Shown piece after piece: positions 31,255 to 41,402 of a DNA stretch of 64,000 nt. A program made the translations under genes and the position numbers. The notes under the pieces are model-generated. The model searched no databases. It was not told where the DNA came from and saw only the letters and a program-made list of their open reading frames with translations. Each line of letters starts with the position of its first letter. Position 1 is the first letter of the stretch. The DNA is from CBDFGN01 sp965247065 (lineage in GTDB: Bacteria; Bacteroidota; Bacteroidia; Cytophagales; Cyclobacteriaceae): the NCBI GenBank assembly GCA_965247065.1, contig CBDFGN010000006.1, forward strand, positions 1,364,001-1,428,000, written 5' to 3'.

Positions 31255-31719
31255 TTAAAGGGAGTGGATCAGAAACCAGGCAGTTTGTCCAGATTCATCC
31301 TCCGGCGTTTCGGGATAAGGTGTTACAGCCTTTAAAATGAACCGATAGGGCCTATCCTGGAACATCAGATCAAGTGTATCCGCAACTTTAAAGCCTGTTC
31401 CTGCCGGTGTACAGTCGCCCAGGCAAAAGTCGTAGCTGTCGTACAAGGACTGATCCGGATAGCGCAACTCGCTGGACACTACCACCTCTCCGAATCTTAT
31501 ACAGGTGACGCTGGTAGGGCATCTGCTTTCGCGGATGGTAGTAATATGAAAATTAAATGGCAGGGTGAAATCCTTCGGATCTTCAGATGCAACAACCTCG
31601 CCAGCGCGCGCCGAAAATTCTCCATCACCGCCGGGGAGCTGGAGGTCGGTTTCCAGCGCGTCCTGACAAGCGATGACTGCAACTATAAAGCCGATGATCA
31701 CGGTTATCCGTAGTTTCAT
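31255..31719 (-). CDS. Lipoprotein of unknown function
   Basis: 154 residues. Lipobox at VAVIACQD (Cys about residue 18). The mature part has two Cys pairs, in RESRCPTSVTCIRFGEVVVS and in FCLGDCTPAG, which look like disulfide-bonded loops, and a C-terminal strand set RFILKAVTPYPETP. The 'RCPxxVxCIxxGE' motif recurs in short Bacteroidota lipoproteins, but I know of no function. Monocistronic. Confidence 0.7.
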   Translation of the reverse strand: MKLRITVIIGFIVAVIACQDALETDLQLPGGDGEFSARAGEVVASEDPKDFTLPFNFHITTIRESRCPTSVTCIRFGEVVVSSELRYPDQSLYDSYDFCLGDCTPAGTGFKVADTLDLMFQDRPYRFILKAVTPYPETPEDESGQTAWFLIHSL

Positions 31720-32165
31720 TTCAGTCCACCCTTCCTATAAGACCCGGTATTGTTGGTTTTGGTTGGAAGGCAAGTACTCTCCGTTCAGCAACCGAACATC
31801 CATATAGATAACTTGGTTCGATAGGAGCCTGAATTCCATGATATCCTAAGAACGATTAGCGAAATTCGATTTATGAAATATCCTCCTGCCGTTGATTCTT
31901 GGGCTCCGTTTTGACGCTCTTTACCAACCAACCTATATTTAGGATGAAGGCAGCTCTGGTCTTCAATAAATGCTCGACTAATTCCATTTGCATGCCGTAA
32001 GCTGCATTAGTCTGTCCTCAAGATCGATCGTTTTATATAGGGTTTTATTGTTTATGTGACTCGGAACTAATATGTTACCATGGCTATGGCATTTCTTTGG
32101 TCGTTAATCATCCCCGTATCGGGATCATAAATCCATTATTCCATGCCGATACGCAATGGACCATC
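31720..32165. other. Intergenic, nothing recognised
   Basis: About 445 bases with stops in all frames, and no clear hairpin or repeat. Confidence 0.4.
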
Positions 32166-32635
32166 CTAATCATGGTCTATTCTACGATTTGAATAATCCG
32201 ACTCAGCCAGCGAGATGCCCATCCGCTCAAACATGACCTCCCACGCATGTGACCTGCTTGCCATATTGGGAGGAGTCTCAGCAAACTCCTGCTTGAAGAG
32301 CATTTCGGTCCGGCTTCCGGCTATTGATCTCAAACGAATGGTGACCAGGCTCTCCCCTACCTGACCTGGCAATCCTACGTAGTTCAAGGTGAAGATTAGT
32401 TCATTGGGGTTGTCAATGCGTCGATAAACTCCTTCGATATTGAAAGGTCTGCCGTTCTCTGAAGTGGGAACCAGCTCTAGAATGTATCCTCCCCCGGGTC
32501 TTAGATCAACCTCTGCCTTCCGGGTGCGGGTGTGGGGGGGCCGAACCATTCGGTTATTTGCTCCGGATAAGTCAACGCGGCGAATACGATAGCTGGGCTA
32601 TGATCAAACTCAAGGGTTATATATACGGTTTCCAT
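32166..32635 (-). pseudogene. AHSA1/SRPBCC protein with an N-terminal frameshift
   Basis: The start ATG at 32635 gives METVYITLEFDHSPAIVFAA, LTYPEQITEWFGPP and then goes out of frame at a run of seven C (32534..32540 as G7 on the plus strand). One frame over, HTRTRKAEVDLRPGGGYILE, GVYRRIDNPNELIFTLNYVG and the C-terminal helix continue the AHSA1 fold to the stop at 32166. One extra C restores the whole 157-residue protein. It is next to an ArsR gene, the common ArsR/AHSA1 partnership. Confidence 0.8.
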
Positions 32636-32734
32636 TCTTTAGGTTAGGGGACCAAAGACCGGTTATTTTCCGAAAGGCGAAGGGCGTTATGCATCGGACA
32701 GCCTTTTGCATGCCCATTATTTTCTTAAGTTCAC

Positions 32735-33073
32735 CTACCTCTCCTCTCCCAATCTATCCAAAAAGAGTTTAAGACTATCGAAGCTATTCTTCCAGAGTGA
32801 ATGATTTTTGGATATCCAGATGATCGCTTCTTCCAGGGGTTCCGGATTGAAGCTGTAAAATTGATTCCGTCCTTCCTTGCGGCGTACCAGAAGCTCTGCT
32901 TTTTCGATATGAGCCAGATGCTTTGAAATAGCCTGGAAACTCATATTATAGTCTTGTGACAGTTCTAACAATGAGAAATCCTTTTCTTTGATTCTTTCCA
33001 GTATGGAGCGACGGGTAGGATCCGACAGAACCGCAAAAACGCGGTCTAATCTTGTCTGATAGGTTTTAGGCAT
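32735..33073 (-). CDS. ArsR-family transcriptional regulator
   Basis: 112 residues with a winged helix: VFAVLSDPTRRSILERIKEK, then LELSQDYNMSFQAISKHLAH and IEKAELLVRRKEGRNQFYSF. No metal-binding Cys, so it is of the non-metal 'SdpR/AHSA1-associated' subgroup. Its start touches the stop of the upstream gene at 33074, and the AHSA1 gene lies downstream on the same strand, so three genes probably form one operon. Confidence 0.9.
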   Translation of the reverse strand: MPKTYQTRLDRVFAVLSDPTRRSILERIKEKDFSLLELSQDYNMSFQAISKHLAHIEKAELLVRRKEGRNQFYSFNPEPLEEAIIWISKNHSLWKNSFDSLKLFLDRLGEER

Positions 33074-33382
33074 CTAGAACCAGTCAAATGCTGAAGCAAC
33101 CATGGTGAGACTCTCCGCTTTGGGCGGAACTTCAGGCTGACTGGCCTTCAATTCTTGCCTAGACTTGTTGAAAGACTTAAGATCACTTAAGATCTTGGAG
33201 GTTTCGTCATCAGGAAATACGGCAAAGTGCATAAAGGTCCTGTGGTCCTCCAATTGGTATGAGCTGTATTTTATTCCGGCGTTGTTGAGATCGCGAAGGT
33301 CCGCCATAACCTGCTCTATGTTGCGTTTGTTAGTCTCAACATAATCGTCCTGGACGGTATATTGAACTCTTGTGATTTTCAT
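33074..33382 (-). CDS. Small hypothetical protein (dimeric alpha-beta barrel-like)
   Basis: 102 residues. TRVQYTVQDDYVETNKRNIE and KYSSYQLEDHRTFMHFAVFP suggest an antibiotic-monooxygenase-like ferredoxin fold, with the helix SKILSDLKSFNKSRQELKAS and a tail ending MVASAFDWF. It sits immediately upstream of the ArsR gene. Function unknown. Confidence 0.65.
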   Translation of the reverse strand: MKITRVQYTVQDDYVETNKRNIEQVMADLRDLNNAGIKYSSYQLEDHRTFMHFAVFPDDETSKILSDLKSFNKSRQELKASQPEVPPKAESLTMVASAFDWF

Positions 33383-33552
33383 TCAACGTAATGGTTTAGG
33401 ATTAAATACGAATATTCAACCAAATAGTTGTCTTCTATAATTCATTGCTTTTGGTGACGGGGATGTCCTTCAGATGGCTCGATTCGGAGCCGATCTTGAT
33501 CGTGTGGTTAAGTTCACAGTGACCTAGGCATTGAGTCACCTGCAGAAGCGTT

Positions 33553-33823
33553 GTGAAAGCGACTGTCCCGATTTGCCATGGTGCCGACCACCCATTTCGG
33601 AAATCCGGATGACGTAGAGAGCATAAATGCTGAAATGGCCACTGCCGGGGTCGATTATACTTTCAAATCTTATCAGGGAGCCCAGCACAGCTTCACCAAT
33701 CCCGAAGTAAACGTAAATGGTCAGAAATTTGAGCTACGGCTGGTCTATGATCAGGCTGCTGACCAGCAATTATGGCAGGACATGCCAGTTTTCTTCGACA
33801 GGATTTTTACTGAGGAGATGTAG
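33553..33823 (+). pseudogene. C-terminal fragment of a dienelactone hydrolase-like protein
   Basis: VKATVPICHGADH then, one frame over, HFGNPDDVESINAEMATAGV, DYTFKSYQGAQHSFTNPEVN and LWQDMPVFFDRIF give the last third of a DLH-type alpha/beta-hydrolase with the catalytic Asp region (HGADD) and His (AQHSF). The nucleophile half is missing and the fragment is frameshifted near 33582, so it is a relic. Confidence 0.75.
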
Positions 33824-33901
33824 AACTGTTCGGTGCTGGACTATGACAATGTCACACCACTACAATTGTATACTGTTGCGCTGTTCCCTGGCAACCTACG
33901 A

Positions 33902-35104
33902 CTACTGGTTTTTTTCCAATTCATCAAGCTTGAGGGCCATCTCCTGGGCCTTGTCGTTCATCTTCAACTTGGTATAAAAAACCTGCAAAGCGCTGGCCGC
34001 GTCGAGATCCTCGGAATTTAGCTCGAACGCTCTTTCCATATATGGAAGGGCTTCTTTTATGTAGGTATGACCTTTTTCGGCAACTTCCGCTCCGTTCTTT
34101 TGATACTGTTTGATGTCCATGGCACCCACCTGACGATAGTAAATGTTAGCCTTTTCATTGTACAAAGCAGCCAGATTGTAGTTGGCGACCAAATCGTCAT
34201 CCTTGATCTCGAGCGTTTTTTTATAGTTGCTTACCGCGTTATCAAATAGATCTTCAATCTGGTCCGGATCAACATCTTCTTTTTCCATTAGCGACTTATG
34301 CTCATTGTCGAGAAGCACAGCCAAGTTCAGATATAGAGCAAAATTGTCCGGCTCTTCGGCGATCTGGGTCCTGATTTTGCTCTTGGCCTCATCTAACTTA
34401 TCCATGTTTAGCAACAATTGGATCTCCTCCTTGGCAAAATTATTGTCTTCAGGAAATGCTTCCTTGGCCTTTCTGACCATCTCTAATGCCTTTTCATCAT
34501 CCTCATTTACAGTACGTTCCAGAAAAATAATACTGTTCCATACATCAGCACCACCATACCCATTCTCTAGGCAGATGTAGTAGTGCCTTAAGGCCACATC
34601 ATATTGCTCAATTTGCTGGGTAGCAACGCCGGCGTATAGGTAAGCCGTCGTATCGTTTGGCCTGGCCAGGGCGGTTAGTTCGAAAGCCGCGATCGCACCC
34701 TCATAGTCCTCCGCGTCATAGGCAGTTGCACCCTCGTTGATCAATACCGACCATAGATTATCCATCTGCTGGCTGGCAAACAGGTGGTAAGTAGAGTTCT
34801 GCTTTTCCATCTCGAGGACTTTGTTATACGCTGCAACGACCTCTTTTACAGCCTCAGCCCTGGGGATCAGATTCTGATAGTCAGGGTTATCACTGGTTGC
34901 GATCGCCTGGTAAATTAATCCTCTTTCATAGTAAGTTTTACCCTTTTCTATGGCTTTAGGATTGTCCATGGCGAGGTCAATTTGCTCTTTAGCAATATCA
35001 AGCTCTCCTTTATCGCGAGCCATCTTAGCCTTGTTTACCTCTTTTTGGGCGAACGTACCCAAGATAAGGTGAAAGGACAGAATCAGCAATATGATCTTTC
35101 TCAT
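33902..35104 (-). CDS. Exported TPR-repeat protein downstream of gyrA
   Basis: 400 residues with a signal peptide (MRKIILLILSFHLILGTFAQ). Repeated TPR pairs can be read, such as AYDAEDYEGAIAAFELTALA and ALRHYYICLENGYGGADVWN, then FALYLNLAVLLDNEHK and YMERAFELNSEDLDAASALQ. Probably a periplasmic or outer-membrane scaffold. It lies 77 bases after gyrA on the same strand, an order common in Cytophagales and useful as a lineage marker. No function known. Confidence 0.85.
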   Translation of the reverse strand: MRKIILLILSFHLILGTFAQKEVNKAKMARDKGELDIAKEQIDLAMDNPKAIEKGKTYYERGLIYQAIATSDNPDYQNLIPRAEAVKEVVAAYNKVLEMEKQNSTYHLFASQQMDNLWSVLINEGATAYDAEDYEGAIAAFELTALARPNDTTAYLYAGVATQQIEQYDVALRHYYICLENGYGGADVWNSIIFLERTVNEDDEKALEMVRKAKEAFPEDNNFAKEEIQLLLNMDKLDEAKSKIRTQIAEEPDNFALYLNLAVLLDNEHKSLMEKEDVDPDQIEDLFDNAVSNYKKTLEIKDDDLVANYNLAALYNEKANIYYRQVGAMDIKQYQKNGAEVAEKGHTYIKEALPYMERAFELNSEDLDAASALQVFYTKLKMNDKAQEMALKLDELEKNQ

Positions 35105-35181
35105 GACGGATTGAATTCAGTTAGCACAACAGGTTTAGAGTTTCAATATTGAGAGATTAATTTACTTATTCAACAAAGCAG

Positions 35182-37689
35182 TTACTTTTTGGAATCCGAG
35201 CTTTCCTCCTCCTCTTCAGCGATCTTTTCAATCTTCGCCACCGAAGAAATCTCATCCTTGTCATTTAGAGTAATCAGCTTGACACCCTGGGTGGCACGCC
35301 CCATTACCCGGAGACTCGAGACCTTCATCCGGATGGTTATTCCCGATCGGTTGATTATCATCAATTCATCGCTATCAACCACTTCTTTGATACTGACCAA
35401 TTTACCGGTCTTGGCCGTAATATTGATCGTCTTAACGCCCTTACCCCCTCTTTTAGTGATTCGGTAATCTGATATCGATGACCTTTTTCCAAATCCCTTC
35501 TCAGAGACAACCAACAGGTCAGAAACCTCTCTATGTACACAAACCATGCCAACGACCCGATCCTTTTCCCCTTCCAAAGTAATTCCTCGCACCCCGGCTG
35601 CAACTCTTCCCATGGCACGTACATCGCTCTCATGAAAATGAATGGCCCTTCCGGAGCCTTTGGCGATGAGGATGTGATTGTCCCCGTTAGTCAATTGCAC
35701 ATCCAGAAGACGATCTCCCTGGTTAATGGTAATGGCATTTATCCCATTCTGACGAGGTCGGGAATACGCTTCCAAGGACGTCTTTTTTATAGTACCCTGC
35801 TTGGTACACATCATTATGTAATTGTTATTGATATAGTCCTCGTCAGTTAGATTTTGGACATTGATCACCGCTCTCACCTTATCCTCCGTTTCAATATTAA
35901 TAAGGTTCTGAATAGCCCTTCCCCTGGAGACTTTGCCCCCTTCAGGAATTTCAAACACTCTTTTCCAGAATACCTTTCCAAATTCGGTAAAAATGAGCAG
36001 GTAATTGTGCGTGTGGGCAATGAACAAATGCTCGGTGAAGTCATCCGTTTTGGTCGCGACACCTCGAGATCCGACGCCCCCTCTGCCCTGAGTCCTGTAT
36101 TCAGACGACGAGGTGCGCTTTATGTATCCTTCATGGGATATGGTGAGGACCATTTCCTCATTAGGAATCATATCCTCTGCCGAAAAGTCATCGGCGCTGT
36201 GCACTATCTCGGTCCGCCGTTTATCTCCGAATCGCTCATTTATCTCCGTCAGCTCTTCTTTAATAATGTCCATTCTGACATTCTCGTCGGCCAGGATATT
36301 ATTCAGTTTCTTGATCAGGTCCTGGACCTCTTTGTATTCTTTTTCGATTTTCTCTCTTTCCAGGCCGGTGAGCCGCTGAAGCCTCATCTCCAGGATGGCC
36401 TTGGCTTGAATCTCACTAAGCTTGAACTTCTTGATTAGCCCCTGTCGGGCAACCTCCGGATCTCTTGATTCTCTTATCAACTTTATAACCTGATCCAGAT
36501 TATCCAGGGCTTTCAGGTAGCCTTGTAAAATGTGGGCTCGTTTCTCAGCCTCCTCAAGTTCAAACTGGGTGCGCCGGACCACAACCTCATGCCGGTGTTC
36601 CACGAATAACCTTACCAGCTCCCTAAGGTTCAAAGTTTGCGGCTTCCCCTTGACCAGGGCTACGTTGTTCACCCCAAAAGACGACTGTAGCTGGGTGTAC
36701 TTGAACAAGTTGTTCAGGACAATATTCGGAATCGCATCCTTTCGTAGATCGTATACAATGCGCAGACCATCACGATCCGATTCGTCCCGGATGTCGGTAA
36801 TGCCATCAACTTTCTTTTCATTAACCAATTGGGCCGTCCTTTCAATCATGCTGGCTTTATTGACCATATAAGGAATCTCCGTTACAATGATCTGCTCCTT
36901 CCCCGATTTGGTTTCTTCAATTTCCGCACGAGCCCGCATAACCACCCTTCCCCTACCGGTTTCAAAGGCCAGCTTTACCTCCTGGTAACCATAAATGATA
37001 CCACCTGTTGGGAAGTCAGGAGCTTTGATAATCTCCATTAAACTTTCCAGGGTAATGTCGTTGTCTTCGATATAAGCGATTATGCCCTTAACCACCTCAC
37101 TGAGATTATGGGGGGCCATATTCGTGGCCATTCCGACCGCTATACCAGAACTGCCGTTAACCAGCAAATTGGGAAGCTTGCCGGGCAGCACAGTGGGCTC
37201 TTCTAAAGAGTCATCGAAATTTGGCTGGAAATCAACCGTATTTTTGTTGATATCGGTTAACAGTTCTTCGGCGGTCCTTCTCAATCGGGCCTCTGTATAG
37301 CGCATCGCCGCTGGAGAATCTCCGTCAATAGAACCGAAGTTTCCCTGACCATCAACCAGGGGATAACGTAGTGACCATTCCTGGGCCATTCGAACCATAG
37401 TGTCGTAGACGGAGGAATCGCCATGTGGATGATACTTCCCAAGTACCTCCCCCACTATTCTGGCAGACTTTTTGTATGACCGGTTGTAGGTCACCCCGAG
37501 TTCCTGCATGCCAAAAAGTACCCTTCGATGAACCGGTTTCAATCCATCCCTTACATCCGGCAAAGCCCTTGAAATAATGACCGACATCGAATAATCGATG
37601 TAGGCTCCCCGCATCTCATCTTCTATATTGATTGGAATGATGGCCTGCCGGTCTGCTCCGGGCAGATTCTGGTCTTCTTGATCAGCCAT
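35182..37689 (-). CDS. gyrA: DNA gyrase subunit A
   Basis: 835 residues, full length. The N-terminal winged helix contains the catalytic Tyr131 in AAMRYTEARL. The quinolone-determining region reads HPHGDSSVYDT, with Ser92 and Asp96 (equivalent to E. coli Ser83 and Asp87) unmutated, so no target-based quinolone resistance is predicted. The C-terminal half has the six-bladed pinwheel blades, including the GyrA-box-like GRGGVGSRG, and an acidic tail (EEEEESSDSKK). Negative supercoiling as A2B2 with GyrB, which is not in the window. Confidence 0.98.
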   Translation of the reverse strand: MADQEDQNLPGADRQAIIPINIEDEMRGAYIDYSMSVIISRALPDVRDGLKPVHRRVLFGMQELGVTYNRSYKKSARIVGEVLGKYHPHGDSSVYDTMVRMAQEWSLRYPLVDGQGNFGSIDGDSPAAMRYTEARLRRTAEELLTDINKNTVDFQPNFDDSLEEPTVLPGKLPNLLVNGSSGIAVGMATNMAPHNLSEVVKGIIAYIEDNDITLESLMEIIKAPDFPTGGIIYGYQEVKLAFETGRGRVVMRARAEIEETKSGKEQIIVTEIPYMVNKASMIERTAQLVNEKKVDGITDIRDESDRDGLRIVYDLRKDAIPNIVLNNLFKYTQLQSSFGVNNVALVKGKPQTLNLRELVRLFVEHRHEVVVRRTQFELEEAEKRAHILQGYLKALDNLDQVIKLIRESRDPEVARQGLIKKFKLSEIQAKAILEMRLQRLTGLEREKIEKEYKEVQDLIKKLNNILADENVRMDIIKEELTEINERFGDKRRTEIVHSADDFSAEDMIPNEEMVLTISHEGYIKRTSSSEYRTQGRGGVGSRGVATKTDDFTEHLFIAHTHNYLLIFTEFGKVFWKRVFEIPEGGKVSRGRAIQNLINIETEDKVRAVINVQNLTDEDYINNNYIMMCTKQGTIKKTSLEAYSRPRQNGINAITINQGDRLLDVQLTNGDNHILIAKGSGRAIHFHESDVRAMGRVAAGVRGITLEGEKDRVVGMVCVHREVSDLLVVSEKGFGKRSSISDYRITKRGGKGVKTINITAKTGKLVSIKEVVDSDELMIINRSGITIRMKVSSLRVMGRATQGVKLITLNDKDEISSVAKIEKIAEEEEESSDSKK

Positions 37690-37948
37690 TTTGGTTGATT
37701 ATAACGCCATGTAAGTTAGCTAAAAATGGCTAAAAATCAGGGCACCAAGCATCAAAATGGAGCTTGTAGTCCCGACCAGATCCCAAATTTTGGATCGTGA
37801 ATCATAAATAAAGTGGAAACTTGAAATCTTGGACCAACGGGTATTCAATCTGGCCAAATTATTGCCGGAAGAATTAACCTACTATCCAGTTTTGCATTAC
37901 ATATCCAAACCGAAACTTGAGATCTGAGGCTTAAGACTTGAAATTCCT

Positions 37949-39118
37949 CTAATACGGGTTGCGCTTCTTCTTATTTTTTCCCTTATCCTTGATCAAGACC
38001 GGGTAATTCTCACCGTAATTAGGGTTTTGTCTCTTCCAAATCGCATGACGTCGACTTCGGTAACGCTTACTTTCATGCTCGTGGTCGATCTGAATGTGGC
38101 AGCTTTTGATCGGGCATTTAGGAAGGTCGGGGATTCTGTATGTGGCGCCGCCTTGGATGTAAAACGCGGGTTGGCTGTGTTTTATAACCTTATCAGTCCC
38201 AGGCAGCGACATTTTATAGTTTTTGGTCTCAATTGAGGGCCTTAGAAAAACTCCCAGGATCTCCGAGAGCCTTTTTTCCATATTCACTCCAATGTTTAGA
38301 AAGAAGCTGGGTTTTGCCAAACTTTTGTCAAAAGCCTTTCCCAAAGTGTATTTCCCAACCTTAATATCTGCTGAAAGGACGTAGTTAAAATAAGAATAGA
38401 TCTCACCTCCAGCCATAACATAATAGCGGATGAAACGGCTTTTGTTTTCAATGGGCCGAAATGAGCCCCCCAAGAGATCCTCGGCCTGCGAGGGCGAAAA
38501 AGTTCCGATTCGACGGAATTCGTAAGTTCCTCCGATTCCCACCCGGTAGCGTTTGATAGTGTAGTATACAAAAAAGTCTAATGGAATGCTCTGGCCATTT
38601 CCCCGGTAGCTAATATCTGCTGAATCGGAAGCAAACAGGCTGTCGGTGGGAGACAAAGTTATCGAATCGGTGGCGACCGGCTGGGTTACCCACTCCGCAA
38701 AGCCCGTATTATTGCCCAGGCGTGCCAATGAATCCTTTTCGATAATTCTCAAAGTATCCATTCGATTCAGAACCGCGAAACCGTTTAGATCATGCTTATA
38801 GAACGTCTTGCCATAACCCACCGAGGCACCGAAGGTGAAATTACCGAAAATCCGGTTCAGGAATCCCCCCCCACCCGAATCTGCTCGGTCCTCAGCCAGA
38901 TCCTCTTCCTCGAGATCGGTCGCAGTAGTATCTGCTTTATCTTTCTTTTTGCCAAAAAATTTAAGCTTACCAAGTAAGCTCTTTTTCTTCTTTGGCTGGT
39001 CAGCATCCACGGACTCCTCCACTGAAGGCTCCTCCAATTCGGTTGCATCATCTTGCCCGGTGACCGTTTGGCTAACCAGCAAAAGGAGCCCACATATTAT
39101 TAACCATTTACCGGACAC
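37949..39118 (-). CDS. Secreted outer-membrane-like protein of unknown function
   Basis: 389 residues with a signal peptide (cleavage near VTGQ). A low-complexity stretch (EEPSVEESVDADQPKKKKSL, then KKDKADTTATDLEEEDLAED) leads to a beta-strand-rich domain: FGNFTFGASVGYGKTFYKHD, FFVYYTIKRYRVGIGGTYEF and YYVMAGGEIYSYFNYVLSAD. The tail is very basic (KGKNKKKRNPY). The pattern fits an outer-membrane beta-barrel of a Cytophagales-specific family I cannot name. Confidence 0.65.
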   Translation of the reverse strand: MSGKWLIICGLLLLVSQTVTGQDDATELEEPSVEESVDADQPKKKKSLLGKLKFFGKKKDKADTTATDLEEEDLAEDRADSGGGGFLNRIFGNFTFGASVGYGKTFYKHDLNGFAVLNRMDTLRIIEKDSLARLGNNTGFAEWVTQPVATDSITLSPTDSLFASDSADISYRGNGQSIPLDFFVYYTIKRYRVGIGGTYEFRRIGTFSPSQAEDLLGGSFRPIENKSRFIRYYVMAGGEIYSYFNYVLSADIKVGKYTLGKAFDKSLAKPSFFLNIGVNMEKRLSEILGVFLRPSIETKNYKMSLPGTDKVIKHSQPAFYIQGGATYRIPDLPKCPIKSCHIQIDHEHESKRYRSRRHAIWKRQNPNYGENYPVLIKDKGKNKKKRNPY

Positions 39119-39192
39119 TCTTTTTCAGGCTTCAACAAAGTCATAATGGTAATAGCCGGACTTTATTGTGATAAACTGCTACCAGAAGAAAT

Positions 39193-39807
39193 TTATTTGA
39201 TTTTCAGCTTGGTCGTAAACTTCAAAAACAGTGGAAGTTGATCGAACCCCAACAGTTTGGCTGTCTCCATTAGTTGATCGTACTCAACCCTGGAAATATT
39301 CCTTTCCGCAATCAAATCCTCCTCCTCGTCATCAAGGAAAAAGGAGGTTATGTATCGGATGAAAATAAAGGAGGATTTTAATCCGTCCAGGCAAAATTGG
39401 TCATCTGAAACTTCCGGTGAATTGATCGTGCTTTTCTTCAACTCTTCTACGTCCAGGGTTGCGTCAATAAGCTGCCTCAGAAGGCCGCAGAACCGATCGG
39501 ACCACACTGTATATTTCTTTATCAAATAGCCCATACCCACTACCACGGGGTCCTTTTTCATAAAATAACCCCCTTTTGATAATTTTCGGGCTTTCTTGTT
39601 TAAGGAAATCTCCTCAAATAAGCTCACGCTGCCGTTAGCAAGAGCAATTCCGACGGACGGGGTTAGAATTACCAGAGAAAGAAAATCGTGGTCGCTGATC
39701 TCCAGGAACGGTGCCTCCTCTTTGAGGAATTCCTTTTTCAATTCAAAAGTTGATTCTTGTATACCCGGAACGGCGACTAACGCCGCAACTTCATTTTCCG
39801 TAAACAT
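39193..39807 (-). CDS. Conserved hypothetical protein
   Basis: 204 residues, no signal peptide or transmembrane segment. Mostly helical: LKKEFLKEEAPFLEISDHDF, VVVGMGYLIKKYTVWSDRFC and SSFIFIRYITSFFLDDEEED. I do not recognise the family. It reads away from the ABC exporter genes with 230 bases between. Confidence 0.55.
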   Translation of the reverse strand: MFTENEVAALVAVPGIQESTFELKKEFLKEEAPFLEISDHDFLSLVILTPSVGIALANGSVSLFEEISLNKKARKLSKGGYFMKKDPVVVGMGYLIKKYTVWSDRFCGLLRQLIDATLDVEELKKSTINSPEVSDDQFCLDGLKSSFIFIRYITSFFLDDEEEDLIAERNISRVEYDQLMETAKLLGFDQLPLFLKFTTKLKIK

Positions 39808-40038
39808 AGGTAGGTTGGAGTTAGTTAGGTTGAAAATTATGGGATCAAGATATCATTTTTTAAATATCTATCATAATTTAAGCCGGCTCGCGAATTGTTC
39901 AAAAATGTTCAAATTTTCGTGGCATTAAAAGACAGGTCCCTTGCTAAATCCATCCCGTTGGAGGATTTTTGGTACCCGGAACCGACTATCTGTGCATGAC
40001 CGAACTAAAAACAGGGTACTCACACTTATTTAATCGCT

Positions 40039-40767
40039 ATGATCCGATTGCAGGAAATCACTAAGTCCTACCAGATAGGCAAACAATCGCTAAGAGCGCT
40101 TCAGGGTATTGATCTTGAAATTGAAAAAGGAGAACTAGTCGCCATTATGGGTTCATCCGGCTCTGGAAAATCAACCCTTTTGAACGTCATCGGTCTTTTA
40201 GATAATTACGACACGGGCAGCTACACTTTGAATGGAACTCTAATGAAAAACCTCTCCGAAAGGAAATCCGCTCACTATCGCAATCGGTTTCTCGGTTTTG
40301 TTTTTCAGTCCTTCAATTTGCTGGCGTTTAAAAATGCGATGGAAAACGTGGCTCTGCCTCTATATTATCAAAATGTACGTCGAAGCAAGAGGAACAAAAT
40401 TGCCATGGAATATTTAGAACGGGTGGGGCTCACCGATTGGGCTCACCATCTGCCCAATGAACTCTCTGGCGGCCAGAAGCAACGCGTGGCCATAGCCCGC
40501 GCCCTGATCGCCGACCCCAAAGTAATCCTCGCTGATGAACCAACCGGGGCCCTGGACTCCAAAACTTCAATGGAGGTTATGGACATTTTCCAGGAAGTAA
40601 ATCAGAGCGGGAAAACGATACTGATCGTAACCCACGAACGTGACATCTCCAAAAAAACGGATCGTGTGATCAATTTAAGGGACGGGTTGATCACCAATCC
40701 GGAAGCCGAAATGACGATTGCCGAAAGCCGGAATCAATCTGGTTGGGCCCAGGAAGAGAAACTTTGA
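40039..40767 (+). CDS. ABC transporter ATP-binding protein (MacB/LolD type)
   Basis: 242 residues: Walker A GSSGSGKST at about 38-46, Q-loop FVFQSFNLL, signature ELSGGQKQRVAIARAL, Walker B VILADEPTGALD and the H-loop LIVTHERD. This is the LolD/MacB class, which drives mechanotransmission through FtsX-type permeases. It begins a locus with three permease genes and a MacA-like adaptor on the same strand. Exports a lipid, peptide or drug; substrate unknown. Confidence 0.95.
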   Translation: MIRLQEITKSYQIGKQSLRALQGIDLEIEKGELVAIMGSSGSGKSTLLNVIGLLDNYDTGSYTLNGTLMKNLSERKSAHYRNRFLGFVFQSFNLLAFKNAMENVALPLYYQNVRRSKRNKIAMEYLERVGLTDWAHHLPNELSGGQKQRVAIARALIADPKVILADEPTGALDSKTSMEVMDIFQEVNQSGKTILIVTHERDISKKTDRVINLRDGLITNPEAEMTIAESRNQSGWAQEEKL

Positions 40768-41402
40768 ACTTTGAACTTGCAACGTTGAACTCTATTTAAT
40801 GTTTGATCTCGACAAGTGGGAAGAGATCCTTCACACGATCAATAAGAATAAGCTCAGAACTTTTCTCACCGCATTCAGTGTCTCCTGGGGTATTTTTATG
40901 CTTATCCTGCTCCTCGGATTTGGCACCGGCTTTCGCAACGGGGTGTTGTGGCAATTCCGGGATGACGCCACTAACAGCATCAGAATATATCCCGGCCAAA
41001 CCAGCATTCCATACGCCGGAATAAAACCAGGGAAAAAGGTGCAACTGACTAACCAGGACTTTGACATCATAACCAACCAGGTGAAAGGAGTGGAATACAT
41101 TACCTCCCGCAATCATCTATCGGGCGAATTTACGGTTCGCTACGGCAAGAAATATTCCTCATTTTCCGTCAGAGCCTGTCATCCAGACCATCGTTACCTC
41201 GAGAAAACCAGGCTGGTAAAAGGTCGTTTCCTGAATGAACTGGATATCGCACATCGACGAAAAGTAACTTCCATTGGCACGGAAATAGTCAATACCCTTT
41301 TCGGCAATGAAGAACCCTTAGGAAAATCGATTGATGTAAACGGAATTAAGTATACTGTACGTCCCTGATATAGGTTGACCACTTTTTAAACGATCGACTT
41401 AT

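Noticed and set aside
35854..36438. 194-codon plus-strand frame within gyrA
   Set aside because: Antisense shadow of a highly conserved gene.
40760..40800. TTTGAACTTTGAACTTGCAAC as a regulatory repeat before the split permease
   Set aside because: A short imperfect tandem repeat with no dyad; looks like low-complexity intergenic sequence.
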